A stretch of DNA of 64,000 nucleotides from Sarcina sp034439435 (GCF_034439435.1 NZ_JAPCKJ010000007.1:62001-126000); one strand, 5' to 3'. Shown: positions 8,163 to 16,988, numbered from the stretch's first letter. Program-made: numbers and translations. Notes: generated by a model from the sequence alone, not told the origin.

Positions 8163-9518
8163 ATGGAAAATAATGAATCAAATATTAAATATTTAAGGGA
8201 TGAGCCTATAAAAAAGGCTATAGCTCATCTATCTATACCTATGATGATAGGTATGTCTGTAGGGACTATTTACAATATAATAAATGCTTATTTTATAGGT
8301 TTAGTTCATGATACTGCAATGCTTAGTGCAATTACATTAGGTTTACCTATATTTACAGTTTTAATGGCATTTGGGAATATGTTTGGTGTAGGGGGAGGAA
8401 GTTTTACAACAAGATTGATTGCTAAAAATGAAGGAGATAAGGCTAAAAAAGTAGTTGGATATATTTTTTATGGAAGTATTATTGCAGGTTTATTATTAGG
8501 ATTTATTGCTTATTTATTTATGGAGCCAATAGTTAATTTATTAGGTACAGATTCAATTACACTAGACTATACAAGACAATATGCAACTACATTGTTTGCA
8601 GGTGGATTTGCAATTATATTAAACTTTGGACTAGAGCAAGTTGTAAGAGCAGAAGGTGCATCAAAGGAATCAATGTACGGTATGTTTGTTAGTGTTGCAG
8701 TTAGTATTTTATTAGATGTGTTATTTATATTAATTCTTGATATGCATGTTTATGGAGCCGCCTTATCAATGGTAATTGCTAATATTGCATCAAGTGCGTA
8801 TTACGTATGGTATTTAGATAAAAGAAGTGAAAATCTAAGAGGATTTTTACATCATTTTAAAATTAATATAAGTGATCAGATTGAAATATATAAAATTGGT
8901 GTATCTGAGTTAATTCAATGTGCATTCTTAATTGTAACTACTTTATTATTGAATAATTATTCTATGCAATATGGAGATAGTGTAGTTGCGGGGGTCGGTA
9001 TAGCACTTAGAATAGTTCAGTTACCTGAGTTTTTTACTATGGGGATAGTTTTAGGCGTAATGCCACTTATAGCTTACAATTTTTCTAATAAAAACTTACA
9101 TAGATTAAAAGATGGAATAAAATACTCTGCTTTATTTATAATTTCAATTTCGGTAGTATTTGTTGGAGTTGTATTTATATTTAGAAATCAAGTTGTTCAA
9201 GCATTTTCAAGTGATCCTGCAGTTTTATCTATAGGTGCATATGTATTAATGGCAATGCTTATATCAGCTTTGTTTAATGGATTAACAACTCTATTTATGA
9301 CAATATATCAAGCTTCTGGGGAAGGAATATCAACAGGTATTATGGCTATAAGCCAAGGGTGTTTATATATACCTGTGGTAATAGTACTTCATAAGTTTTA
9401 TGGTTTACATGGATTAGTTTGGTCTATGACAATAGCAGAATTTATAACATTTTTAATAGGCTTAATTTTATATATACCTTATAGTATTAAGTTAAAAAAA
9501 TTAGTTGAAAATAATTAA
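8163..9518 (+). CDS. MATE-family multidrug efflux transporter
   Basis: The 451-residue protein has about twelve transmembrane segments in two homologous halves, the usual size for MATE/NorM-type pumps. The N-terminal half begins PIKKAIAHLSIPMMIGMSVG with the NAYFIG segment, and GMFGVGGGS-type glycine motifs follow (FGVGGGSFTTRL). These transporters export cationic drugs or metabolites using a Na+ or H+ gradient. It has a strong AGGAGG site. It lies immediately downstream of a MarR regulator and the palindromic operators at 8052-8143, so derepression by a toxic ligand is the likely control. The substrate cannot be read from sequence. Confidence 0.9.
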   Translation: MENNESNIKYLRDEPIKKAIAHLSIPMMIGMSVGTIYNIINAYFIGLVHDTAMLSAITLGLPIFTVLMAFGNMFGVGGGSFTTRLIAKNEGDKAKKVVGYIFYGSIIAGLLLGFIAYLFMEPIVNLLGTDSITLDYTRQYATTLFAGGFAIILNFGLEQVVRAEGASKESMYGMFVSVAVSILLDVLFILILDMHVYGAALSMVIANIASSAYYVWYLDKRSENLRGFLHHFKINISDQIEIYKIGVSELIQCAFLIVTTLLLNNYSMQYGDSVVAGVGIALRIVQLPEFFTMGIVLGVMPLIAYNFSNKNLHRLKDGIKYSALFIISISVVFVGVVFIFRNQVVQAFSSDPAVLSIGAYVLMAMLISALFNGLTTLFMTIYQASGEGISTGIMAISQGCLYIPVVIVLHKFYGLHGLVWSMTIAEFITFLIGLILYIPYSIKLKKLVENN

Positions 9519-9645
9519 GAAAAACTGTTAAGTGAAACTTTTATTTAGTTTCTATTTTGTGATTATAAAAGTTGTAAAGTATAGAGTAACTAAATAACAT
9601 AAAGTATAACTGTATAATAGATTAATAAGTTTGATATAATTTATA

Positions 9646-9689
9646 TAACAAAATAAGATTAAGATATTTATCTTAATCTTATTTTGTTA
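9646..9689. terminator. Bidirectional terminator between convergent genes
   Basis: A near-perfect 20-bp hairpin (9646-9666 with 9669-9689) rich in A on one side and T on the other. It covers the stop codon of the minus-strand gene at 9687 and serves both strands. Confidence 0.85.
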
Positions 9690-10487
9690 AGCATTCTTTT
9701 TTACTGTTACAAATGGAAGAGAACCATCTGTAAAGATTTTATCTCCTCCACCATTACGTCCGTTATAACTGTTAGTAAAATGCTCAATAACATTAACATT
9801 TTCAATAGTTTTTTTAGTATTTAATGAGTCTATAACAAAATCTCTTTCCTTATCTATATTAGCATCTATTTTATGTGTTATTTGCCAAGTGAAAAGAGAT
9901 AAACCAACATTTCTATCATAAGTTGCTGCGGCTAGCCAATCTGCTTTAAACCCACCAGGCAAGTACCAGTCTTCAGGAGTTTTCCAAAGTCTAATATGAT
10001 GTCTTTTTCTAGGATTTCCATGAATCTCTCTTTCAAAGGCTAAATCCTGTTTATTTGAAAATAAAAATAATGAGCTAACAGGAGCTGTAGGATAAGATTT
10101 TGCAAGAACACTTGCTAAGGCAATTTTAAAGGAAGATTTAATATTAAGGTCATCAGCTACATGCCATCCACTAGCTTCAAAGGCCTTAATAATATTTTCT
10201 CTTGTACCATAAAAAGCTAGGTTAATAGGGTCACCTAATAATCCATCACTTGTTTTTGTTCTACCAATATAATAATTAGGTAGATAAAGTTTGGTAATTA
10301 ATCTAGTTAAAATAGGCAAAACAAAATAAGATATAACTAACCAAAAAAACAAATAAAACATTATACTAAGTTTTTTTGTTAGTATAGGTGTAAGGAGTGC
10401 TTTGTATATTATAACGGCTAAAAATAAAGTTATAAAAAACTTAAATATTCTTAAAGATAAGTTTACCTTATTTACTTGAGACTCCAT
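9687..10487 (-). CDS. LssY C-terminal-domain membrane protein
   Basis: The 266-residue protein has two or three N-terminal transmembrane segments (about 12-30, 38-62) and then a soluble domain containing GLLGDPINLAFYGTRENI, FEASGWHVADDL, PVSSLFLFSNKQDLAFE, KRHHIRLWKTPE and WLAAATYDRNVGLS. This block is the LssY C-terminal domain, found alone or fused to PAP2/DedA-like membrane enzymes in bacteria; its function is unclear. Here it is not fused to a phosphatase. The start ATG has a GGAG site. It is alone on the minus strand between the MATE gene and a CPBP protease gene. Confidence 0.75.
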   Translation of the reverse strand: MESQVNKVNLSLRIFKFFITLFLAVIIYKALLTPILTKKLSIMFYLFFWLVISYFVLPILTRLITKLYLPNYYIGRTKTSDGLLGDPINLAFYGTRENIIKAFEASGWHVADDLNIKSSFKIALASVLAKSYPTAPVSSLFLFSNKQDLAFEREIHGNPRKRHHIRLWKTPEDWYLPGGFKADWLAAATYDRNVGLSLFTWQITHKIDANIDKERDFVIDSLNTKKTIENVNVIEHFTNSYNGRNGGGDKIFTDGSLPFVTVKKNA

Positions 10488-10619
10488 TTTTTATTCTCCT
10501 TTTCTTAAGTTAAAATTTAATAGATAAGCCATTTCTTTAACTATAGCACTTTAATTCAAGTAGGGTTAATTGGTTATATTGAGAAATTCATAAATATTAA
10601 TATAAATTTTAATAATAAT

Positions 10620-11456
10620 CTAAATTCTGCTTGTATCAATTTGCTTTTCAGGTATTAATTGACCACTATTTCTAAACAATTTAATTCCAGTAAATATAGC
10701 TAAAGGAATTGAAATTACAATAATTATATTAGATAAGATTGAGTAATCACTTAAATAAGATAGTACTCCAGAACCTAATGTATTAAATATTATATGACCA
10801 ATCATAGATGAATAAATTGAATTTGTATAATAAACTAATAATCCGAGTAATATACCAAGAAGAAAGGTATAAAAACCTTGAAATAAATTTCCGTGCATAA
10901 AGGCAAAAACAAAAGCCTGAAGAATTAAAGCAGTAATTAACTTACAGTCTCTTCTTAGATATCCAAAAACCAGACCTCTACAAAATATTTCTTCAAAAAT
11001 AGGAGCTATAACAACAGTTGTAAAAATTCCAAAAAATGTACTGGATGAGTATACTAATGTTCTAGAAATATGTTCATAGCTTTTAAATAGGTTAGGAAAA
11101 AGGGGATATACTATACAACTTATTAAATTTACTAAGATTGATGAGCTTAAAGAAAATAAGATTATATAGGTAATTTTATTAGATGAAATCTTATTAAATT
11201 TACACATTTTCATAATCTGAGAATTACTTGGTTCACAAATAATCTTATACATTACAAGAGTTAGGATGGCCCCTAATATATATGATAAGTTAGATACAAG
11301 TCCTATATAATGTGGTGATGAGTGTAATTGATCAGATGTATATCCTGAAGTTAGGGATAATATAGTAAGTACTATAAAATAAGAAATACCACAGTTAATA
11401 AAATAAAAGAATGGAAGTCCTAAAGCTGCCTTTAGGATTAATTTTAATTTAGACAT
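10620..11456 (-). CDS. CPBP-family intramembrane metalloprotease
   Basis: This 278-residue protein is mostly hydrophobic, with about seven membrane segments. The CPBP (Abi/CAAX-like) motifs are EEIFCRGLVFGYLRR (catalytic Glu pair), FAFMHGNLFQGFYTF (His) and MIGHIIFN (His/Asn). Members act as membrane proteases or bacteriocin self-protection factors. ATG at 11456 was chosen over the TTG three bases earlier because AGGAGA is properly spaced. A homologous neighbour (11590-12417) lies upstream in the same direction with its own terminator between, so the pair arose by duplication. The substrate is unknown. Confidence 0.85.
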   Translation of the reverse strand: MSKLKLILKAALGLPFFYFINCGISYFIVLTILSLTSGYTSDQLHSSPHYIGLVSNLSYILGAILTLVMYKIICEPSNSQIMKMCKFNKISSNKITYIILFSLSSSILVNLISCIVYPLFPNLFKSYEHISRTLVYSSSTFFGIFTTVVIAPIFEEIFCRGLVFGYLRRDCKLITALILQAFVFAFMHGNLFQGFYTFLLGILLGLLVYYTNSIYSSMIGHIIFNTLGSGVLSYLSDYSILSNIIIVISIPLAIFTGIKLFRNSGQLIPEKQIDTSRI

Positions 11457-11494
11457 CAAACCATCTCCTTGAGTTTAAAATTCAAATATATTAA

Positions 11495-11537
11495 AAAAAC
11501 AAAAGTTCCTAAACTTCATAAGGAACTTTTGTTTTGG
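11495..11537 (-). terminator. Terminator between the two CPBP genes
   Basis: AAAACAAAAGTTCCT and its perfect complement AGGAACTTTTGTTTT surround a 10-base loop. The A-rich left arm gives the U tract for minus-strand transcription of the upstream CPBP gene. Confidence 0.8.
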
Positions 11538-11589
11538 TATATTTTATAATTTATGAAGTATTAGTTTATCTAGAATTTTAATTTTAGTT

Positions 11590-12417
11590 TTAAAACATAG
11601 TCTGTTTTTTTAATGTATTAATAAGTTTTATACTTCCGAAGATTAATAAGATTAATGCAATTGCTACAAAAATTATATTAACTAATATTGGTGAGAATCC
11701 TTGTAATGAAGACACTATTAATGGAAGTATTAAAATACCAAATAAATTATAAGTTATATGAGATAGTATTGATGCATATAAGGAGTTTGTGTAGTAAAAA
11801 ATTGCACCTAAGAATAATCCTAATATAAATGCATAAACACTTTGAACTAAGTTACCATGAAGTATACCAAAGACTAAAGCTTGTACTATTAAAGCTATTG
11901 GAAACTTATAATTATCTCTTAAAAAACCAAAAATTACTCCCCTAAAAAATATCTCTTCAAAGATTGGTATTAAAACTATAACTATTATAAGTGATAATAC
12001 TGAATTGTGAGTAGCAAGCATTGCGTTACCAACAATTGAATAACTTTCAAATATACTAGGTAACAAGCTACTAAAAACACCCATTAAGAATAATATAAGC
12101 ATTGTTAAACCAATAGAAAAAATAATAATATACGGTATAGTATTACCTTGAATTCTATTAAATCTACAACTTTTAAATAGTTTTTCTTTTGCTCCTAAAT
12201 ATATTAAAAATAGTACAAGAAGCATTATTAAATCAGAAACCAAAGATAGGTGATACATAACAGGCGTTAAAACTTCTAGTACATTGAAGGAATCTGATCC
12301 TACCTGATTAACGACAAAATAAAATCCAATAAAAAATCCTGAAACTAAACTGGATATAAAGTAATAAAGTAGAGGTAATCCTATTACGAATCCTAATGTT
12401 TTAAAGGCTTTTTTCAT
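11590..12417 (-). CDS. CPBP-family intramembrane metalloprotease
   Basis: The 275-residue polytopic membrane protein is paralogous to its neighbour at 10620. Motifs are PIFEEIFFRGVIFGFLR (double Glu), VFGILHGNLVQSVYAFILG (His) and ILSHITYNLFG (His/Asn). ATG at 12417 (MKKAFKTLGF) is preferred to an in-frame start eight codons upstream because GGAGG precedes it at normal spacing. Function is inferred only from the family: membrane-embedded proteolysis, perhaps immunity to bacteriocins. A dispersed hairpin repeat lies immediately upstream at 12459-12582. Confidence 0.85.
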   Translation of the reverse strand: MKKAFKTLGFVIGLPLLYYFISSLVSGFFIGFYFVVNQVGSDSFNVLEVLTPVMYHLSLVSDLIMLLVLFLIYLGAKEKLFKSCRFNRIQGNTIPYIIIFSIGLTMLILFLMGVFSSLLPSIFESYSIVGNAMLATHNSVLSLIIVIVLIPIFEEIFFRGVIFGFLRDNYKFPIALIVQALVFGILHGNLVQSVYAFILGLFLGAIFYYTNSLYASILSHITYNLFGILILPLIVSSLQGFSPILVNIIFVAIALILLIFGSIKLINTLKKQTMF

Positions 12418-12458
12418 ATATTTTGACCTCCTTTTTTTCAAAATATTTTGCTTTTAAG

Positions 12459-12582
12459 ATATGTTTAAATTAGTGTTGATTTTTAGATGTAACTATAAGA
12501 ATAACTTCATGGTTAATACTTTGATAAATTAAATAAATATTAAAGTCTGGCTAAAATCTAAAACTTACTTAAAACATACCTA
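12459..12582. repeat. Dispersed hairpin repeat, family 1, copy a
   Basis: The left end ATATGTTTAAATTAGTGTTG continues as ATTTTTAGA. The right end is GTCTGGCTAAAATCTAAAAC followed by TTAAAACATACCT. The ends are inverted relatives of each other and of the copies at 23536, 27862, 41218 and 52971. Confidence 0.55.
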
Positions 12583-12692
12583 TTTTATATAAAACTAAAA
12601 TATTTATAAATAGTAAATATTATGTAATTATTGTTAATATTGTATCAAAATTCTTAAAAAATGTAAACTTTGAAAATTTATTTCAGAGAGTT

Positions 12693-12838
12693 TTAAGACT
12701 TTGCACCTTTATTGACATTCTTTTCTGAAATTTTAATCATAAAACTAAATGCAATATACATAGGAATTCCCCATAAAGTTGCACTAAAAATAACTCGCTT
12801 AAATATAAAATCAAAACTTAATATAGAAATAGTAAGTT
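12693..12838 (-). pseudogene. Possible C-terminal fragment of a membrane protein
   Basis: The minus-strand frame reads LSFDFIFKRVIFSATLWGIP and ends in ISEKNVNKGAKS. It looks like a real membrane-protein C-terminus but loses that character at the start of the 75-bp direct repeat near 12831. It has no proper start. The reading may be chance in AT-rich DNA. Confidence 0.25.
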
Positions 12839-12906
12839 TTTTTCTTGAGTATTTTATAAAAATATTTACGAAAACAAGGGAGGTGATATTTAGAAGTCTT
12901 TGAAAT
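12831..12906. repeat. 75-bp direct repeat, copy A
   Basis: The block from AGTAAG to CTTTGAAATA recurs at 15376-15452 with only a few mismatches. The shared core includes CTTGAGTATTTTATAAAAAT. The copies flank the tetR-MFS pair. Confidence 0.75.
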
Positions 12907-13010
12907 AGGCTGACGGAGCGATTTAAGCGTCTTAAGACGCAATGCAGAATTGTGTTGGGTCTACAACCTAAAAGGGGAGCCATCATACTGAGTAAGCTCC
13001 CTCATATAGG
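12907..13010. other. Less AT-rich segment with hairpins, unidentified
   Basis: This segment has visibly more G and C than its surroundings. It contains the palindrome GCGTCTTAAGACGC (12927-12940 approximately) and a GGGAGC/GCTCCC stem further on. It has no sustained reading frame. It could be a structured RNA, or a remnant of a mobile element linked to the adjacent direct repeat. From 13011 to 13111 nothing else is clear. Confidence 0.35.
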
Positions 13011-13111
13011 TTTTAAGAATTTTTGAGTGGATTTTTATATTTTTCTATATAATTTATTATACTATTTTCAGTAACGGGGGCGGAAATGTTGGTGCTACCA
13101 CTAATATAAAT

Positions 13112-14539
13112 TTATTCGCTTAAGTATTCTAAGTTTTGCTTTTCTCTTATATCTTTCTTATTTATAAATAAACTTAATGAACCAATTAATCCTATTAAAA
13201 GGATAATAGATCCAACTAAGAATGTGAAATTAAAACCTTTTGTAAATGCTAAAGCTGATTGTTCTTTACTTATAGCTCCAGAAATAGATTCTAAATAAGA
13301 ATTTTTATGAGTAGTCATTAAACTAACAAATAAAGATGATCCCATTGCAGCTGAAATTTGTTGTACTGTATTAATTATTGCTGTTCCGTGTGGATATTCC
13401 TTTGGTTTCAATTGGTTTAAACTATTTGTTTGTGATGAAGTCATAACAAGTGGCATTCCTACATTTAATATACAAAGTAATATTATTATTGTGCTATAAC
13501 TTGTACTAACTTCAACTCTTGATAATAAATAAAAACATACAACTAATATAACAAATCCAAAAGGAACTACTTTTTTAGCCCCTAATCTATCATATATATT
13601 ACCTGTTATGATTGAAGTTACCGCATTTATTAATCCGGCTGGAAGTATTGCAAATCCAACTTGAAGTGGTGTTAAATGATATGCTCCCTCTAAATACATT
13701 GGCATAACAACTAAAGTTTCAAATAAAGTCATCATAGATATCATTACAAATATTACACCTAAAGTATATATTGGAGATTTAAAAACTTTTAAATCTAGCA
13801 TTGGTTCTTCTAATTTTAATTGTCTAATTGAGAAAAGAATAAGTGATATTATTCCTACTATAAATGCGATAATTGCTTTGCTATTTCCAAGTAAACTAAA
13901 GCCCATTATAATTCCGCCAAAACCTAATGTTGATAAAATTATTGATAGTATATCAATTTGGGGATTGGTTACTTCAGTAACTTTTTCTAAGTATTTGTAT
14001 CCAACTAATATTGCAATAATTATTAAAGGTATTTCTATTATAAATAAATAACGCCATGATAACATTTCAAGTATAAATCCTGATATACTTGGTGCTATTG
14101 ATGGTGCAAATAATATAACAAAAAGTCCAAGACCTACTGCTGCTCCTCTTTTTTCTGGAGGACTTATTACAACTATTGTATTCATCATTATTGGTACTAA
14201 CATTCCTGTACCTGAAGCTTGTATTAATCTACCACATAGTAAAAAAGAAAAGCTTGGTGCACTTGCTGCTATGATAGTTCCAAGTAAACATAAACTCATT
14301 GCAACTATGTAAAGTTGTTTAAGAGTAAATTTTTGTATCAAAAATGCAGTTACAGGGACTAATATTCCTATAACTAAAAGATATCCAGTACTTAGCCATT
14401 GTATTGTTTGAGCCGTTACATTAAGTTCTTCCATAAGTTTTGGAAGCGCAACGTTTACTATTGTTTCATTGAAAAGAGCCATAAATCCACCAAATAGTAA
14501 TACTCCCATAATCTTAAATATTTTTTCTTTCGTGTTCAT
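13112..14539 (-). CDS. DHA2-family (EmrB/QacA-type) MFS drug exporter
   Basis: The 475-residue protein has about 14 transmembrane segments, the DHA2 size. Visible signatures are FNETIVNVALPKLMEELNVT (motif D1 region), WLSTGYLLVIGILVPVTAFL, GRLIQASGTGMLVPIMMNT (motif C-like) and NTVQQISAAMGSSLF. Such proton antiporters expel amphipathic drugs such as lincomycin, dyes and quaternary amines. The ATG has an AGAGG site. It is downstream of, and co-directional with, a TetR regulator of the LmrA/QdoR kind, and a palindromic operator lies in the 93-base gap. This matches the lmrA-lmrB layout of Bacillus, so control by that regulator is likely. Confidence 0.9.
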   Translation of the reverse strand: MNTKEKIFKIMGVLLFGGFMALFNETIVNVALPKLMEELNVTAQTIQWLSTGYLLVIGILVPVTAFLIQKFTLKQLYIVAMSLCLLGTIIAASAPSFSFLLCGRLIQASGTGMLVPIMMNTIVVISPPEKRGAAVGLGLFVILFAPSIAPSISGFILEMLSWRYLFIIEIPLIIIAILVGYKYLEKVTEVTNPQIDILSIILSTLGFGGIIMGFSLLGNSKAIIAFIVGIISLILFSIRQLKLEEPMLDLKVFKSPIYTLGVIFVMISMMTLFETLVVMPMYLEGAYHLTPLQVGFAILPAGLINAVTSIITGNIYDRLGAKKVVPFGFVILVVCFYLLSRVEVSTSYSTIIILLCILNVGMPLVMTSSQTNSLNQLKPKEYPHGTAIINTVQQISAAMGSSLFVSLMTTHKNSYLESISGAISKEQSALAFTKGFNFTFLVGSIILLIGLIGSLSLFINKKDIREKQNLEYLSE

Positions 14540-14555
14540 CTTTTTAACCTCTTTC

Positions 14556-14583
14556 TATAATTAGACCAGTCTATATAATTATC
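14556..14583. promoter_or_regulatory. LmrA/QdoR-like operator before the MFS gene
   Basis: TAGACCAGTCTA (14562-14573) is a palindrome flanked by TATAATT and TATAATT on the two sides. It agrees with the LmrA/QdoR box of Bacillus subtilis as I remember it. It sits between tetR and the exporter gene. Confidence 0.65.
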
Positions 14584-14632
14584 TTAAAAATAATAAAGGG
14601 TATTATATAAAATATCCTTTATTAAAACAAAT

Positions 14633-15211
14633 CTATTTTATATACTTATTTATAATACTAGTTATATTATCTTTAACTAGTATAAGTGAACTAGTGTCCT
14701 TTTTTGTTAAAGACATTACAATAGCTCCTTCAATCATTATTTGAATCATCCTACTAATTTCTATGGCATCTTCTTTTTCTATATTTAGTTCTAATAATCT
14801 ATCCTCATATAAGTTTTCCCAAGTTCCAAATGTTTCTGCACATGCTTTTCTTAAATTTTCATTAGTTTGAGATGCCTCTAATGCTAAAAGGCTAACCGTT
14901 GTCCCCTTTTCTATTTCATTTCGCCCTATTATATCAGCAATATTTAAAATTACTTTTTGTATTCCTTCTATTGGATTATTACATGAATATAATTTTTCTT
15001 TTATATCTTTTTTAATAGATTCTCTTACTACTTTTATAGCTTCTAATGCTAATTCTTCTTTTCCATTTGGAAAGTAATAATAAAGTGACCCTTTTGGAGA
15101 CTCACTTTTTTTTAAAATTGCATTTAGGCCTGTTGCATGATATCCATTTGAAAAAAACATTTGTGATGATGTCATTAGTATTTTTTCTCTAGTATCTATT
15201 TTATTTCCCAT
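14633..15211 (-). CDS. TetR-family repressor, LmrA/QdoR(YxaF)-like
   Basis: This 192-residue protein has a TetR helix-turn-helix with the LmrA/YxaF version of the recognition region: NGYHATGLNAILKKSESPKG, then SLYYYFPNGKEELALEA. The C-terminal ligand domain contains EKGTTVSLLALEAS and FGTWENLYEDRL. In B. subtilis relatives repress a drug exporter and flavonoid-degradation genes and are released by flavonoids or other aromatics; the ligand here is unknown. It is transcribed with the MFS exporter downstream. A consensus promoter and a related operator lie just upstream, implying autorepression. Confidence 0.9.
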   Translation of the reverse strand: MGNKIDTREKILMTSSQMFFSNGYHATGLNAILKKSESPKGSLYYYFPNGKEELALEAIKVVRESIKKDIKEKLYSCNNPIEGIQKVILNIADIIGRNEIEKGTTVSLLALEASQTNENLRKACAETFGTWENLYEDRLLELNIEKEDAIEISRMIQIMIEGAIVMSLTKKDTSSLILVKDNITSIINKYIK

Positions 15212-15230
15212 ATTATTTCTCCTAATAATT

Positions 15231-15279
15231 ATAACGATTGGTCTATATATACAATACTTTTTAAATATTTGAGTGTCAA
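15231..15279 (-). promoter_or_regulatory. Promoter and operator of the tetR-MFS operon
   Basis: On the minus strand TTGACA (15274-15279), 17 bases, then TATTGT (15251-15256). ATTGGTCTATATAT (15237-15250) directly downstream matches one half of the operator at 14562-14573, so bound repressor would cover the transcription start. Confidence 0.65.
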
Positions 15280-15375
15280 TAGATTAAACTATTTACTATT
15301 CTACAAGTTATCATAATGACTTCTTTAAAGAACTTTTTATGTTAAAAATAATTGGAAATTTTAGTTGTGAATCAT

Positions 15376-15452
15376 AGTAAGCTTTTTTCTTGAGTATTTT
15401 ATAAAAATATTTACAAAAATAAGGGATAGATATTTAGAAGCCTTTGAAATAA
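15376..15452. repeat. 75-bp direct repeat, copy B
   Basis: Near copy of 12831-12906, ending at CCTTTGAAATA. The following sequence differs from that after copy A. Confidence 0.75.
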
Positions 15453-15497
15453 AGGAATAAGAGGTTTTGGCATTGTGGAGATATACTAAAATCATAT

Positions 15498-15551
15498 ATA
15501 AGTAAATACTTATTGTATATATGCAAAATAAGTATTTTTACTTATAAGTAA
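15498..15551. promoter_or_regulatory. Cluster of ATAAGTA/TACTTAT palindromes before the TDT transporter gene
   Basis: Three overlapping or adjacent inverted repeats: ATAAGTA-AA-TACTTAT (15498-15513), ATAAGTA-N4-TACTTAT (15528-15545) and the perfect 14-bp TTACTTATAAGTAA (15538-15551). They lie 50-105 bases upstream of the gene at 15602. They suggest cooperative binding of a dimeric regulator, not identified. Confidence 0.5.
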
Positions 15552-15601
15552 ATGGAAGTATAATAAAGACATAAAGTGAGTAGGAAGTGGTGATTAGATA
15601 G

Positions 15602-16618
15602 ATGGGAAAATATTTAGATAAACTTAAAAATATGCCAATAGGAATTAGCGGAACTTGTTTAGCTTTTATAACATTAAGCAATTCTTGGCAATTAAAAGGA
15701 ATAAATTATTTTAAACCAATAGCGATATTTTTAGCTGTTTGCATGTTATTCTTAATGTTTTTAAGATTTGTAAAATTTCCAAAGCTTATGTATGAAGAAC
15801 TTAAGAACCCAGTAACAGGAACTTTCTATCCTACAATGGGAATGGTACTTTGGCTAGTATCTGGATTCTTCTATCCTTACTTCCCAGTAGTATGTAGTTG
15901 GCTTTGGATAGCAGCAGTAATATATCATTATGGAATAGTGATTTTTTATACAGTAATTAGATTTAAAGAAAGAAAATTTGAAAACATAATGCCAACTTGT
16001 TTCATAGTTTATACAGGTATGATAACAGGTAGTGTAGCAAGTAAAGGTATGGATGGAGTAATTTCTCAAATCCCACAAATAGCACATTTTATGCTTATGT
16101 TCGGATTTATATTCTATACAATTCTTCTACCAGTGGTTTTATATATAGTATTTAAAAGCGAGATATTAGATGATCATAAATTACCAACAGTAGGTATAAT
16201 TTGTTCACCAGCTCCACTTGGAGTAGTTGGTATATTAACAATAGAACCAAACCCTAACCCATATATGTTAGCTTGGTTAATAGTAACAGGTTTAATATTA
16301 CTTGTAGTTGTTTATGGATATATTTTAAAACTATTTAAAGAAGGTTTTAAACCATCATATGCAGCATTTACATTCCCATTAGCAATAGCTACTTTATCAG
16401 CATTTAAGTTAACAACTTATTTTACTGGTTTAGGCTATACAGGAATGGCAACCTTATTTAAATTCTTAGGTGATGTTGAAATATTTATAGCAACATATGT
16501 AATATTCTTTATGTTATTAAACTTCTTAAATATGTTCTTCAAAGCTATAAATCCAAAGCTTGGAGAATATGTAGAAGAGGAAGAAGAATTAATTGGTGGA
16601 GCTCTTTATTCAAAATAA
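15602..16618 (+). CDS. TDT-family transporter (TehA/SLAC1-like)
   Basis: The 338-residue protein has ten transmembrane segments. The N-terminus MPIGISGTCLAFITLSNSW is the conserved first TDT helix, and ICSPAPLGVVGILTIEPNP, PTMGMVLWLVSGFFYP and FTFPLAIATLSAFKLT are typical of the tellurite/dicarboxylate (TehA, Mae1, SLAC1) superfamily. It probably passes anions or small acids, with unknown substrate. The site before the ATG is weak (AGTGGTGA). It is a single gene with a cluster of palindromes upstream. The nearest good terminator is more than 300 bases downstream. Confidence 0.85.
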   Translation: MGKYLDKLKNMPIGISGTCLAFITLSNSWQLKGINYFKPIAIFLAVCMLFLMFLRFVKFPKLMYEELKNPVTGTFYPTMGMVLWLVSGFFYPYFPVVCSWLWIAAVIYHYGIVIFYTVIRFKERKFENIMPTCFIVYTGMITGSVASKGMDGVISQIPQIAHFMLMFGFIFYTILLPVVLYIVFKSEILDDHKLPTVGIICSPAPLGVVGILTIEPNPNPYMLAWLIVTGLILLVVVYGYILKLFKEGFKPSYAAFTFPLAIATLSAFKLTTYFTGLGYTGMATLFKFLGDVEIFIATYVIFFMLLNFLNMFFKAINPKLGEYVEEEEELIGGALYSK

Positions 16619-16793
16619 TTGAATGGAGTTAACATAAATTTAGACTTGATTCACAATTGAATTTTAGTCGAATATTTCTAGAATGGGGTCAAACTTCTAG
16701 GGATAAAAATTCTTTTGGCTCTTAAGGGCTATAAGAAAAACTTTTAATCAAACAACATAATAAAATATCAATCATTTCACAGTGTTTTATAAC

Positions 16794-16886
16794 AAAGATT
16801 ATGGGTAATTACATTTATAGTAAGTTAAACTCCCACCGACTTTATCAACTAATAAATTTATAAACTAGTCTCTACTCATAATCTTT
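16794..16886. repeat. Long-range inverted repeat in the gap upstream of the YeiH-like gene
   Basis: AAAGATTATGGGTA (16794-16807) pairs with TACTCATAATCTTT (16873-16886), 13 of 14 positions, and is followed by TTT. It could fold as a large RNA hairpin ending in a U run. The rest of the 16619-16948 gap shows no gene. Confidence 0.35.
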
Positions 16887-16948
16887 TTATAAAATACTTC
16901 CAAAATAATATGTCATGCTGTAATTTCTTATTTGTAGAAATTGAAAAG

Positions 16949-16988
16949 ATAAAGGAAATGAATCTAAAATTCATTTCCTTTATTTTAT
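16949..16988 (+). terminator. Intrinsic terminator
   Basis: AAAGGAAATGAAT (16951-16963) and ATTCATTTCCTTT (16969-16981) form a 13-bp perfect stem followed by a T-rich run. It would stop any long transcript from the TDT gene. Confidence 0.8.

Noticed and set aside
12712..12903. Plus-strand frame of 63 codons across direct repeat copy A
   Set aside because: No ribosome site, biased hydrophobic composition typical of AT-rich chance frames, and it ends within the repeat.
12693..12986. Full 97-codon minus-strand frame
   Set aside because: Its N-terminal half runs through the direct repeat and the GC-richer segment and has no ribosome site. Only the C-terminal part was kept as a low-confidence remnant.
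16619..16948. Known riboswitch upstream of the YeiH-like gene
   Set aside because: There is an inverted repeat, but I could not match any riboswitch consensus. It was kept only as a repeat.
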